A DNA stretch of 64,000 bases, taken from NCBI GenBank assembly GCA_033782935.1, contig JAWQEG010000489.1, forward strand, positions 7,501 through 71,500, given 5' to 3'. The notes below the pieces were generated by a model. It was given only the letters and a program-made list of their open reading frames with translations. It was not told the DNA's origin and searched no databases. A program made the position numbers and the translations under genes. This document shows positions 35,866 to 50,800 of the stretch, piece by piece; position 1 is the stretch's first letter; each line of letters begins with the position of its first letter. Origin of the DNA: Petrolisthes cinctipes. Its lineage: Eukaryota > Arthropoda > Malacostraca > Decapoda > Porcellanidae.

Positions 35866-38800
35866 CTGCAAAAGAGAAAGAAACTTGATAATTTATGTTA
35901 TCCATGATGATATTGTTATAATCATTATTACTGGGAATATCACTTATTATTTAGAAGTAGAAGTAGCAATACTGTAGCAGTACAAATAGCAGTAAGGCAA
36001 TCAAAGTTGATCCATCTATCTATAGCTCCGATAACTCTTTCCCTCCGTGAACTCCCTCCAAGGAGGTGACATGGTGAGGTGAATGTGCATGACAGATGTG
36101 GTTTGGGTGAGCGTGTGGGTGGTGTAATACTGTTTATCAAAGTAGTCTGGACAAACTTGTAAGAATTAAAGATGGGAGTTTACAAAGAAGGCATGGGAGT
36201 GAGATTCGGGGGACTGTTGGATGGCTGAATAAGGTTGAAGAGTATGCGAGGGAGAGAATAGCGAGTGGAAGGGGAGAGCGTTGGAACAGGGAAAATGGAA
36301 ACCATTCTGCCATGGCCATCTGTTTGGGAGGAGTTTCAAGAGGTAACACGGTGTCAGAGCTATAGATACAGACACCGGCAATAATAGTTTTATTGATATT
36401 AGAAGTAGCAGCAATAAGAGTAATGATAATAGCAGTAAAATATCTACAACTTACCACATCATTCCGACACACTATATTAGCTACAGTACGACACAGTGTG
36501 CGTAGAAAGACCTGCTTGGTGGTGTCATCTGGCAGGAGTGTAAAGGTAAAGAGACGTTCCTTCAACTCTTGGTTACTCCTCACTATTAGTGCGAACACAT
36601 TGTGGCAGTCTGCAACAGAGGAAAAGAGAATTTGTTAATGTCTTGTCTGTATGTATCCATTTCCTTTCTTTTACTATCATTATAAAACAACTTATATATC
36701 CATTTTTTTATCATTAAAACCCCTTTTCTCATTTGTACACAGATATAACAGTAGGACTTTTTATTATCATGAGTAAATATACAACGATCAACCAAATCAA
36801 ATATTCTTTATCACCATCATAAATGGCTAAATAAATAACCATGTACTCTCCTACTTTTTCATTGTCATCATCATCAAGATCCCACTTTCCCTTTTCACTG
36901 TCAACCCAAATTACAATCTTCCTTCCCCTACCTTCTGTTTCCCTGATATCAACAATTCTCTTGATGTGTGCCAGGTTCATCATCTCCAGGTGTTTGTACG
37001 ACTTGATATTCTTGATAGCATGAAGGTTGGCTCGGCTTGGACTCTTGATGCTGTTGTATTTACTCTTCTTTTTGCAAATCTGGAAATATATAAAAAAAAT
37101 GAAATGGGTATATATCAAATGATTTTAATTTACTACTTGCATATCTATAAATGAAAACAGCAGTGAGTTGTTGTTGAAGTTCCTCAAGCTGTCCTGCCGA
37201 GCAGCCCCGAGCTCCTGAGGAAGGCCTGAACTGGGCTTTCCCACAGTGCCCTCAGAGAGTGTATTTTGTGTTGTTGGCGAGTGTGGTTATGTGCATTGCA
37301 GTCTTCCAAAATGTGTTTAATAGAATGGGGTGCTGTGTTGCAAAACAGACAGGCATCTACAATGGCTCCATCCAGCTTCTTCTGATATGTGAGTGATATG
37401 TGTTGCTTTTTTAGCTCAGCTCTGTATTACAGATAGAGTAATGAAACAGAAATTGTGATGTGAACTGATTCATTCTCTGCTTGTAATGTAAATGGAATGA
37501 AGACAAAAGTGAAGGAAAAACAGACAGAAAGGAATAAATGAAAGAAAAAATGAATACAGTAAATGAATGACAGCACAAATAACACCTCACCTCTAGGACA
37601 TCATTGAAAAGGAAAAGGGTGAGTGTGTCTCCTCTCCCACTACATGAATCACTCAGTTCCGTCACATCCACTCTGCTCATGTACATACGATGTGATGCTA
37701 CTAAGTTGGGCTGAAAAGAAGAAAATAAATGGAAACAGAATCAAGTTAGCTTTCATACAGAGACAAAATAGAAGTAAATGCTTACCTAATGTACAGTGAA
37801 AAGCAACTAAATTTTGTCTACGTACATTGGAAAATGAGTCATATCTCTTCCCTCCTATGCACAATGAAAAGCAGAAGTCGATGAATGGATAACACAAGCC
37901 CAGCCCTTAACACAATTAAGTGACTATGCGAGATTTTCACCCACCCCACATAGCTCAAAAACTCTACACTCACCGGACACATCTCTATATCGTTGTGTAT
38001 TTCAAATAGCTTAAGTTTAGCCTCAGTTTTTCTCTTGTCGTCATTAATAAAGGTCATGACAGACTTGATTTTGTCTAAGGCCTGTTCCAGTGCTGAGTTG
38101 TCAGGAGAGGACTTGTCTGTATGCTTCAAGATATCTGCACAGGGAAACACGAGATAAAGCCATTGATAAATAGAATTATGGATCAAACATAATATTTATT
38201 ATCTGTAAGTTGGAGCCAAACCAAAACTGGCTGGAGTCACAACTACAATAACAACAATGACAGAATAACCTATATGGCATATGAAAGTATTTTTCTCAAG
38301 AGTTAGGTGACAATTGTCACTGAAACTGTTTAGAATATATGTATACCTTTCATCTGTCATTGTAGGTTTTACAATCAAGAGGCCACCTGTTATCAATAAT
38401 TTATACAGTAAGTGCTAGCCAGCTGATATCTATCAAGTACAAGAAACTAATACTTATTTATTGTTTGTAAGTAGAAATCAAATCAAAACAAGTAGTCAAC
38501 TAAATTTTATGAGTTATAAGTATAAGCCAGCCAATATCCTATGAATTATAAAAACACAATTGCCACTAAGTGCTCACCATTTATAAGTAGACTCATAGAA
38601 GGCAGCCTCTGCACTGGTCTAATCAGCAGTTCCTGAAGGCTCTGTCTGCCACACTCGGGTTTGTTCTGTGCAATCTTAAGGAAGGCGTGGAAGCGAGGTC
38701 GGTCCGTCGATATCCTTAGTAGCATCTCCTTCATATTCTCAAAGAAGTTGATGAAGGGAGGGTACGCTTTCTCTAGATCTGTCGACTAGATTTAAAGAGA

Positions 38801-41800
38801 CGAAATGAGCCTTAGTGGTTGTTTAAAGATCTGATGATCTGAAGAGAAAAGGCATCAAAAATTTGCCTGGTAATAATCATCTGATCAGTTCCAGATCAAT
38901 GTTTTACATGTTGGTCCTTCTGTTTGTTTATTTCACAGTTTAGGGTATCCAATAGGCATCTTCCACTTAAAACCCCACCATATTAAATAAAAAAAAAACA
39001 TGTAAGCAAGAAATCAACCAACAAAAGGTTTAATCAAACCACACAATTAAATGCGAGCCTGCAATCAACCAAACATTTAAAATTACACTACTCACATATT
39101 TGAGTATAATTTCGCCGATACTAGCCGAGTCGTTCCAGTTGTGTGCAAGGTGGAGTAGGTCATTGCGCATGCGTGTGTGTACCTCGTGGATGGGCGGGAG
39201 GTTGCCAAAGATGTACCGCAGCTCCTGGGCATCTAACATGGGTCCCCCAGGCTGTGAGGTGTTCTCCAGGGGTGCCTTGATTACCTGAAGGAGGGAATAT
39301 ACCAGAATTGGTGATGTGTTGAGGGATGGATGAATGAATAGGAGACAGACAGAAAGCCAAAATATGGGTTCCCCAGGCTGCGAGAGGTTCTTTAGTTGGG
39401 CCTTGATTACCTGAAGGTGGGAGGGTGGTGTGATGAGGGATGGGAAAGATATAGGCCATAGACAGATAGAAAGTGGAAATGGTGCAAGCTAGAATAACGA
39501 ACATTTACATAGATATCAGACGTCCAGTAGCTGCATAATGGGTGTTTATGGTTTTCTTTCCTTTCACACTTATGATATCCAGTATTAGTCCACTGTGTCA
39601 ACAAACCAACTCATTTTTTCTGTTAACCAATATTACATTCCATTATAACCACCCCTTGAAAACTCTTGCTAAAGGTGATATTTTTGTAGTCAAACTGGGA
39701 TGATGCTTCTGATTTCTCCAAACTATGCCAGGAAATAAGCTACTTCAGCATAAGAATTGGGGATCTGTGTTACAATATAGTTTAGAGAATCAGTAGCCCT
39801 CCAATATGACACAAAGAGAATCCCCTTAACAAATGACTGAAAAACTGCAATATTATAATTATACCATCTCTATTATTTTATCAACAAATTGATCTTCCTC
39901 CCCAGTGTCCAGAATACTGATATTAGTAAAAAAAATATATTATTTTGCAGATCATCACCATTCTAAAATGTGCTAACAAACCAACCTTTTCTATAGCGTC
40001 CAATATACTGACGTAATTACACTCCGTCTTGACCAGTTCGTAGAAAACGCGCTGTCTGGCTGAGAGCTGCCTGAGGTCGACCGCTGGAGGGCTGAGTGGG
40101 GTCTTGTCTGAACTGAAGGTAAGAGGAGAGGTAAGACTTGGAAAATAAACATATGCATACATATAGGTATTGTAATTCTCCCCTCCACATACATATGCAT
40201 ACATACTCCTCCCCTACACACAGACAGACACATACTGTATACACAATCTCCCTTCCACACACCCATAATTAAGATATGATTCTGTATAAGATATCAAAAT
40301 TAAGGCAATCATTTATGATCCCTTTGGAATGTCACCAAGATTCAAATATTGACAAGAAAAAATATTATGTACAGGTAAGTCCCATTACACTATTAATCAA
40401 TATACAGTTAAAGACACTGATGATATGAGAATAAACCTTGCATTCAATTGGTTGGGTGCTCAGCAGGTGGAACAGGCAGAAGAATGTTCACCCAGCTAAA
40501 CAACAACAACTAACATGACAGCAGAGGCTTTGTTGTTGGTTGCTGGGAAAGCACTTAACTAAATATGGCAATGAATATAATAAAACAATTTAAGCAGTTG
40601 TTCTCATATAAGCATCTGGCGGCAATTAATTTTTATGTACTTTGCCTAAAATCGGATGTGGGAGGAGGTTCTCTGCCTCATATTTATGTCTTTCCTTTAC
40701 CTACAATAACTAAACCAATGTTTGTAGAACCCAAGATATTTGCCTTATCTCATCTCACCAACCAGACCACATATACAGGTACTATACTTAAATAAACTAT
40801 TTTTAAGTATTTATGAAGAACAAAGCTTGCAGATGACGTGAAACAAATGTGTGAGAAAAAAAACTACTATAATTATAGCTACACTTGAAATCGTCCACGT
40901 TTTTACATTCTCTCTCCCAGGCGTGCAGAGGTTTGTAACTGCACATCCCTTCCCAGTCCCTTAGTGATCCTACCCCTTCTCTGCTTGTATTCCTCCTCTC
41001 TGCTGGAAGAGCTGTTCAGATTTTTACTGTACTTCTAGTAGCAGCTAAATAACAATATATTGAAGGTGTTCTGAACTTTTTTTCATATCTTATTTATGTG
41101 TAGGCAGTGTTTTATAATGATATTTTCTCTTTCATGCTCTACAGAATTTTGCATTATGCATATGTATGTGGTGTTGGTAATGTAGGCCTATAATCTAGCT
41201 TTAAATTTACTTTTGGGTGGAGACCAGGAACCAAACCTCGTCATAAACCGAGACCTACCTGTACTTTAAAATTCATCAGTTATTAAAATGATAAACCTCA
41301 TTTAAACCATATACAGCATAATATAGACCAGTAACCCACCAGGGGAAACCAGAGACTGCTAACACTCAGTTCACAATGTCATGTTTTACCTCTCTCTATG
41401 GTAGTGTATTTACTTTTAGGTTAGGTATAGTGGTTAACACCCAGCTCTTGTATTCAGAGTTTTGGTTTGATCCCCAGGTGAAGTACTGGTCAGTTTTAAT
41501 CACGATTAACTAGAAATATGTACTGTATATAATTCATAGGAGAAGTACTGTGAGAAAATGGTGATGAAAATGATACAGTAAAGGTTAAAGTGATGAAAAT
41601 GTAGGTAATGATGATGGTGATATAAGCATGCATGTACACTATAGTACTTATACTGGTACACTTTCCTTCATCCTCTGGGGTCATCAGTTGATGCAAATTG
41701 AAGGGCCATCATTTCCTCTGAACTACATTACAAAACAGATCTTTCAACTCATATACTGAGGTACAGTACTAGTCTGTTTCCTGGCATAGCATGGAAGAAA

Positions 41801-44800
41801 TGAGCATGCCTCCAATCTGTTGTGCGAGATATGGAGGGCTACTGAATCCTCCAAACCATACTAAAACATAGAATATCCCAGTATACAAGGGGATCTGTTT
41901 TGTAGCACAGTTTAAAAGAATTAGTAGCTCTCTAATTCACCCTCTTAAAATAAATTTGAGATAGTTCCACAACAAAACTTCACCAAGCTAACCCCAATCC
42001 TTACCCGTCTATCTCACTGTGATATCTGCAAGGTAAAAGAATATAGGATGATGAGTAAACTAATTCTTAACTCTCTTGCAATATTACCACTAGAAGAAAA
42101 AATGTCTGAAGAATTAAGTACAGTAACTTTTAACTCTCTTTCTCTTTTATCATGAACTGTCTGAGATGTTAATGAGATGGAGACAAACTAAAAGAAATGG
42201 ACTGCACTAAACTACATTAAAAATAGATCCCCTACTCATATAAAGAGGTCCTAGTCTGTTCCTTGACAAAGTTTGGAGGAACAGGTAGCTCTATTCACCC
42301 ACAACTAATATTTACAACTATTATTTCATTAAAACAGATCCCAAAATTGTGCTACAAGACAGTGGATTAACTACATATAGGTTATAGGTACAGTAATATT
42401 TACTAATGAAAACAGAGGTCTAATGTGTAAATATATTAGTATGTACAGTCAGCAAAAATTGTATCCACAGCACCCTTAAATTGAAATTTAAAATTTTTGC
42501 ACGGTAAGGTTGGTATTCTTGATCTGTGGATCCCGGACAGGGAGTGTGGCTCAGGGTTGCCAGACTTGAAATCGGCCTCATTACCAAACTCAATTTCTAT
42601 TATTTTCTAATTAAGGAAAGAATTATAAGTGATCAAAAGCTATTACTATTTGTAAATTCATTATTAAAATATACTGAAAGTGTCTGAGTACTTCAGAAGA
42701 AGAGAAAACTTTGAAAACTCATAGTAGAGACAAAAGTAGTGCTTAAGGAAACACACACGTCATTCCCCTCCGACTATCAACACCATACTGAGGTGCCAGA
42801 GGTGCAGGTGTAGTCAGGAATACCAATCTTACATATCACTGTCCTAAGGGTGGTGTTGGTACTTTTTTTGCTGACCATACACAACTCGTGTGTACTGCAA
42901 ATGTACACAAAAATAGACAAGTAACAGCAATAATAATAGTGAAAGTGAATATGTATACAGTAATACCCAGCTTTACACCATTTCAATCAATGCTACATCT
43001 GACTTTATGCTACTTTTCTATAGTTAATTTTAGTTCAGTGTCCTTCAACGTATCCTACTTTACATCACATTTAAAAAAGAAGAAGATACAAATGCCTGCA
43101 TTTGAAATAAATAGAATATATAAAAACCTGCATAGTACAGTACACTCATTGATGGTGAGTGAAACCTAAGTCAGCTGTGAATTCAAAACACAGGTGACAC
43201 CATTTGCATTTTTACCTGTGATGCGATCGTGTGCGTGCTGGGCCTTTTGCTGATATTTTTGGGAATATTTCTTTGCTGTGTCTGTGTTAGCCATAGGTCC
43301 CAAGAAGGATAGTGATTGTGATTCCAAATATCATGTGGATACGAGGGAAGATACGTTAAAAAGCCAAAATTCATGATAAGCCACAGCCTTTGAAACCAAT
43401 TGATGACATACGACCGGGTATTACTGTATCAATAAAAATGAAAATAACAATTAATGATAAATAAAAATACTGTTATTACTACTACTACCTCAATTACCAC
43501 ATCTATAATTCTGGATCAACAGCTGGGAAAAAATAAAGAACAGGACTACTGTACTACTATCACTACTCATAATGCTAATGCTAATGATAATATTGACAGT
43601 AATAATCATAGTAATAAAAATACTACTATTACTAACAATAACACAAAAATAACATCTCAACTGACCTTGCTAATCGTATTGGGGTAGAACCGGTGTCATC
43701 TAGGAGGGAACTGTCAGCTGAGAGGTATGCCAAGTCACCCACTGACGATCTTCTTTTGCTTCGAAATAAGAAATATAAAAATTGCAAGTAAAAGAGAAAT
43801 AGAAGAGATGTGGGAGAGGTGGATATATAAAAAATGTGAAAATTATGAGACAGAAACACTCGTAATAGCCTCAAAGAGAAAGGTAAAATAGATTAAGACA
43901 ATTATTTGAAAAAGGTGAGACAAAGCAAAGTGATGTGAGAGAGAGGAGGCACAAAGGAAAAACAGATATATGAGTGATATGAAAAACAGAGATTGCAATG
44001 TCTATCTATCTATAGCTCTGACGCCTCGTTCCCTCCGGGAACTCCCCCCAAGGGGGTGGCCACGGCAGAAGTGTCTCCAGTTCTCCCTGTTCCAACACTC
44101 CCTCCTTACTTGGTCAAGCCCTCCTCTACCCCTCATGTTTCTCTCCTTTACATACTCTTCCACTCTGTTCTGCCATCTAACCGGAGGTCTGCCTCTCACA
44201 CCAGGTCCCACAACTTTACTTCCATACACCTTCTTTACAAACTCCTCACCTTGCATTCTCTCTACATGTCCAAACCATCTCAATGTATCACGCTTCACTC
44301 TCTCAACCACACCACATTCAATACCAATTGCCTTCTCACTCATTACTTTCTCCATCCCACCTTGTAAGTCCACATGCTCCTCTCAAGTAACTCATTTCCA
44401 CAGCACTTATTCTAGACTGATGAGCCCTACTCCATGTACATGTCTCCGACGCATATGTCAGTGTTGGCAGGATTATACTATTTCGTAGTCCCATTTTCAC
44501 TTCCATACTCACACTTCAACCCTTCATAATCCTCCCCAGTGATCCTATGACCTGTCTACCCCTCATTGCTCTCTCCCTAATTTCTCCTTCCATACTCCCA
44601 TGTTTACACATAACTGTACCCAGGTACTTAAACTCCTTCACTTCCTCCATCCTCTCACCCCTCAGAGTTATCTCACATTTAGTCCCAGTTGGTACTCCCA
44701 CTCTGTAAGGTGTAGCAAAGTCAATCACTTCAGTTTCTGCTCTCTCAAATACCATCACTTTACTTTTACCAACATTCACCTTCAGTTTCCTTCGTTTACA

Positions 44801-47800
44801 CACAGACTGAAATTTGTCCACCACTCTCTGTAACTCCCTTTCATTCTCAGCCATCAACACAGTGTCATCCGCAAATAAACTTGCCGCCAAGGACCAATTT
44901 GCTTTATTCAGCCTCAGCTTCACCCCCAGACCATTCACTTTGGCTTTCATCTCTCTCATACAACCATCCATATATATATTGAACAACCATGGTGACATAA
45001 CACATCCCTGTCTCAGCCCTACACCAATATTAAAACTCTCACTTAGATCACCCTCTACCCGTACACATGCTTTTGCACCTGCATAGAAGGCCTCAATGCC
45101 CTTCAGCAAAGGCCCCCCAACACCTCTGACATAGCTTTCCTATCAACCCTATCGTATGCCTTCTCCAAGTCCATGAAGGCAGCATACAACTTCCTACCCT
45201 TCCCAATATATTTCTCCACTATTGATTTTAATGCAAATATCTGGTCCATACATCCTCTACCCTTTCTGAACCCTCCCTGCTCCTCACTAACTTTATTCCC
45301 TGTTACATCAACCAGTCTCTCAGGAAGAACCTTCCCATACACCTTCCCCGGTACACTAAGGAGGCTTATTCCCCTATAGCTACCACACTCCTCCTTACTC
45401 CCCTTCCCCTTACACAAAGGTACAATTATGGCTCTTCTCCAATCCTCTGGCACCTCTCCCTGCCTCCAAGCCAATGTGCATATAAGCAACATCCACTCCA
45501 CCACTACCTCCCCCCCACACTTTAACATTTCAGCAGTTATCCCATCCACCCCCGGTGCCTTTCCCATCTTCAACTTTCCTAACCTCTTCTCTTCCTAAAT
45601 CTCCCTGTACACCCTGTCGTCTACCACCTGCCTCCATCCCCATGCATGTCACCACCCCCTCCCCTCCCGTCCCCCCATTCATCAGACCATCAAAATGCCT
45701 CTTCCACACTTCTTTCACTTCCTCCCTTCCACTCACAGTAACTCCATCTTCTCTCTTCATTCTCACGCTACCAGACTTTCCTTCTCCTCTTTCTCTTTTA
45801 ACCTCCTTCCAGAATAATTTCTTGTTTTCTTTAAACTTTTCACTCAGTTTCATGCCAAACTCCTCATCCACTCTCCTTTTACTCTCACTCGTCTCTTACA
45901 TACATTGTATTCTCTCTTCCACCTCTCTTTCACTTCCTCTGTAATGTTCTCCTATATGCCTTCCTTTTCTTCTCTACAGCATCTTTCACTTCATCTGACC
46001 ACCAAGCACTCCCTTTCTTGCCCCTCTTCTGTGTCTTATATCCGACTACTTCTGCTGCTGTTCTCATTACTATTGCCTTAAACACTTCATATACCTCATT
46101 CACTCCCACTCCCTTCCCCATACTCAGCCTAGCATCCTCCAGCACCTCACCCACCCTCCTCTTATATACCTCTCTGTACTCACTGTCATTCAATCTTCCA
46201 CTTGCCACCTCCCTCTTGTTCCCCCATCTATCCTTCCAACCATACTCCCATTTTGCCCTGACTCTAATCCTTGCCAACACTGCATAGTGGTCAGAGCACT
46301 GAAACATTCCTCTCACCACTCTAGCATCCATTACATCTTTCCTTAACCTTTCATCCACAGCTATGTAATCTATCAAACTCATTTGCTCTCCCCTCTCATC
46401 CCTCCTCTTCCACGTGTACCTGTGGATCAGTCTGTGCTCGAAGCAGGTGTTAGCGAGGAACAACCCTGCCTCGGCACACACATCCACCAGGCACTCACCA
46501 TTCTCATTTATCCCATTCACACCCCACTTGCCAACTACATTTCCATTTCCTCTTCTCTCATTCCCTACCTTCCCATTCATGTCTCCTATCAACACTATCC
46601 TCCTCATTGCAATGAGACATATATAAGAGACCTTGAAAGTGTTACAGTACATAAGAATGACATAAATAAGGGACAAAAACAAGAGATACAGTATACCATA
46701 TAAGAGACATGTAAGAAACAAATGTTAAAAACTGTACACACGCGGCAGCTACTATTAATAAGTAGCAGACATTCACGCACATTTTGTAGCCTGTACACAT
46801 AATAAAAATGACAATTTCGCATATTACCCACAGGCTTGTCAGTCATTCACATTCACAAACTATGGAAACATTGTACACACGCACATTTCGTCCTGGGCAC
46901 ATACTGTTCTTTTAAGACATTTGCAATAACTCAACTACACTCAGTTAAAAATTTTAAGATAGACTTACGTGTACTGAGAATCTATCACTGTGGCATTAAA
47001 GATAGAGATGCAGTTCATATTAATATACAAATCTGTGTGTAAGGGTTATCAACATAAATATATCGTATTAGGTCAACAATATCCTATAACAAATTAAATC
47101 AGAAATTGGTAACTGCATGAGTATAGTTGGGTATATAGATGTATGTGTGTGTCAGGCAGTACAATATTAAAATTTATATGTGGTGTAAGTACCTATGCAT
47201 TTGTCTGCATGTATGGTACAGTCGGCAAAAATTGAAATAAAAAATTTCTGGGTGTTAAGGTTGGTACTCTTGATGTGTTGATCCCAGACAGGGAGTGTGG
47301 CAGCCAAACTGTAGCTGCTGCCACCCCATTAGACACTGAGTAGACAGCAAGGTAGACAGTACCAGTGTACCACCTTGCGTAGTACTGTAGTAGCCGTATG
47401 GCTGTCACGGTGTGAGGATATCGGTACTGCTCTCTTTGCTGACTGAGTCTGACTCCCTCCCACTCTATGCCAGACTAAATATCCACCATGCAAACACTGA
47501 ATGCAGTGTAAAAATGTTTGCAGCATAAAAAATAATGAAATGTAATGTGATAAATAATTCCCCACTGAATCATTGGATGAATTTGGTGAATCCGATATGA
47601 AGCTATGGTAATAATAGGGTGCACGTTATAGGCTTTTGCCTCGTGACAACTTAATTCACAATAACATATGAATGAATTACATAATCATATCATTAAGGGA
47701 GCTATTACAAATTTCTCTCTTCTGCTTTACAATACAAAACACATTCAGTACTTTTGTCCATTCATGAAAATTTTAATATTCTCTAATTGTAAAAAGAATA

Positions 47801-50800
47801 ATAAATAATCAAGAGCAATTACTACGGTATTTGCAAATTCATTATTATAAAATACTGAAAGTGTCTGGGTACTTCAGAACAAGAGAAAATTGTGAAAACT
47901 CAGTGGAGACAAGAATAGTGCTTAGGGAAACGCACACGTCATACTGAGGTGCCAGAGGTACGGCCGTGAGTGGCGCATGTGTAGTCGGGAATACCAACCT
48001 TACATATCACTGTCCAATAAGGGTGGTGTTGATACTTTTTTTGCTGAATGTACATAAGATGTGTGTATATATTGTCTGTATGCAATGTACCCTATAAAAA
48101 TACGCATGTTTATTTTTGCATACATGTGTGCATGAGTATACCTGGCGGGAGGTGCTGATATTAGTGTGGAGGAAGATTCATCCTGTGCTAAGTGCTGTAC
48201 CGTCTCCCTCAAACGCTTGCGTCTACGGCTGCGAGATGACCCACCAGGAGTACTGGGAGATGAAAACATCTGGCGCGGACTCATAACGTTGCTCATATTC
48301 TGTTCATTGTGAGAAAATAGATAATCAGGATTCATGATGATGATGATGCTCATACTTGGTACACTGTGATAAGACCAGTGTTATGATTCATAATGATACT
48401 TTTTTTGTTTTCTGTACATTGTGAGAAGACAGGAATTTAAGTCTCATAATCTTTGCTCATATCCTGTACAGTCCTCACATTCTCTCACAGTATGCTATTA
48501 TGAAAAATTTTTGTACTTGGGCTGTATTGTACTATGACATGTTACATTGCTCATATTCTGTCCCAATTGTGAGAAAATTTAGCACTCTACAGTATTTCAT
48601 TTTACAAGTCTTTGAGTCACTCCAACCTGAAGCTCTCCCAAGTAAAAATTAAATGAACAGTTGTCAAACAATTGGTTTTTCTAAACTTGGTATAATTTGA
48701 TCTTTTTATGAGCAAATTCCCACTCAAACCTTTTAGAAGTGTTAGGGAAAATTGCCAATTAAGCTACTTTATTGTACTCATAGAATTTACTGTGTGTATG
48801 AAAACTATCATCACAAGTTAGTACATTATATAATACAGTATATCATTTTGTTCATTAATTCCAAAATACATACATGTTCCTAAAATATACACAACAATAA
48901 GCAGTAATGTCTTATTCTTATAGCATAAAAAACTCTTTACCATTTCTTCAAAGAGGTGTAGCTTCTCATTTGGACATGCTTCCATCTGTATAGAGGTCCA
49001 AAACCATTCTGCCTTGACGATGTACGCCTTTGGGGGGCAGTCTGGCGGCTTCTCTGTGATGCTTTGATCTTCTAACACCTTCAAACATAATTTGACACAT
49101 AATTAATATCATACACACACATTTTTATTCACATAACTAATATGTACACATTATCGAAATACAATCTACATTGGAGTACCATTATGCACTAATAATACAT
49201 ACAGTACAGTAAATGTTTTAAAAATAAACACAACCTTAAATGGTATTCTTGAGTCTGCAAATAGGGGATCTGCTTTGTAACATAGTTTTGGAGGAATTAG
49301 TGGCTCTTGGATTCTTCCAACATTTATGGATAGTATATATATTCTTTGATGATATGATTTAAAATTTTGCATACTGTATAAACATGTCAGATGATATGTT
49401 TGTACAGCTTGAAATACAAAACGTACCACGTGTGTAGCCTGCTGATCATCAAGTGTAGTAATAACACCACCATTCTGCCTCACCAAGTCCTCCATCTGTC
49501 CCTGCTCCTCTGCAGGGAACCCAACCAACACCACACGCAGGTTTTCAAAAACTTTCAGTTTGTACTTGGCCTGGAGGGAGAGAATGAACGAAACCTCATT
49601 AATAATACATAGGACAACACGAGAGGAGAAAATCTAACCTACACTAAGGGTTTTGAAGTACTTTGTTTATATTTGGATGAAAGGGAGAAACTAAATGGAA
49701 TCTCATAGAAAATTTTACATACAAAACAAAAAATGAAAACTCATATTTATATATATTAAAGAAAGAAAAGAAAAGAAGAGAGAGAGAGAGAAAACAAAAA
49801 AAGCCATCAAAACTTTGGGGAAATAAATATTAAATCAATGTAAATAGACATACCTAAAACTTGAAACTATACTATATACTTTATACTTGGCTTGGAGAGA
49901 GTGAACAGATGACACCTAGGCCTAGAACCAACGCTTGCTGAGTACTGTTATGTGCTAGGTTGTGTACTCAGTAGAGAAATATGTTCATGTACTCCACAAT
50001 CCTGGTTATATGCTTCACAACATTACTTCGCTGTATCATTACTGTACACCCACAACATGTACTGCAACAGTAACATCATCACAAGTCAAGTGTGAGGAGT
50101 TAGAGGAAGAAGAGACTCAAGTAACTCCCGAACAAAAGGGCACATAATATGAGAGGCTCCGAGGACCCAACACTTACCATGGCTTCAGTATCAGCACGTG
50201 CGTTGACCTCGTCCCTGTGTGCCCAGGCTGCGTGTACCCACTCCTCACTCATGACTGGAATGTTGAAGGTCACTGCGTACTGGTATTTGTCACCCGTTGA
50301 CGAGTAGGCCAGGAGGTGTGTCACTGTGTCCTTGATTTCGTTCTTTACACTTCCACCCATGTAGTGTACTAGTTTGAGTAGTCTAGACTGGGGGTAAAGA
50401 ATAGTGTTGATAATAGCAGTAGTAGTATTGTACATTATAACAATTAGATTTCTGTATATACAAGACATATGCATGTTTGTTTGTTTGCTTATTAGTAATT
50501 CTGATAGCAAAAACCGTGTACTGTAGAGAAATTTTTGTTAGAAAAGGTGCCATAAATTTACTCTATCTTGAAGAATAAAGTTATTTTCAAGCCAATCTGC
50601 CCACTGATTCCAGACTCATAAAATAATTAATATCATTAATCACATTCAGATCAAACAGATACACAATAAACTCTTTAATAATAAAAAACATTACTGTACC
50701 AAAAATAGTGATAATAATAATACGTTTGACAAAATACTTACCACTTCACTTTTCTTTCTAAATCCAGTGAAAACTAGGACAGCATTTTTCATCACCTGAC

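Noticed and set aside
35263..36638. + strand frames over Ect2 exons 17-19
   Set aside because: The - strand gives conserved PH and tail motifs with consistent splice sites; the + frames do not.
43970..46287. Several + strand frames over the LINE
   Set aside because: Antisense shadows; the - strand shows the endonuclease and RT motifs.
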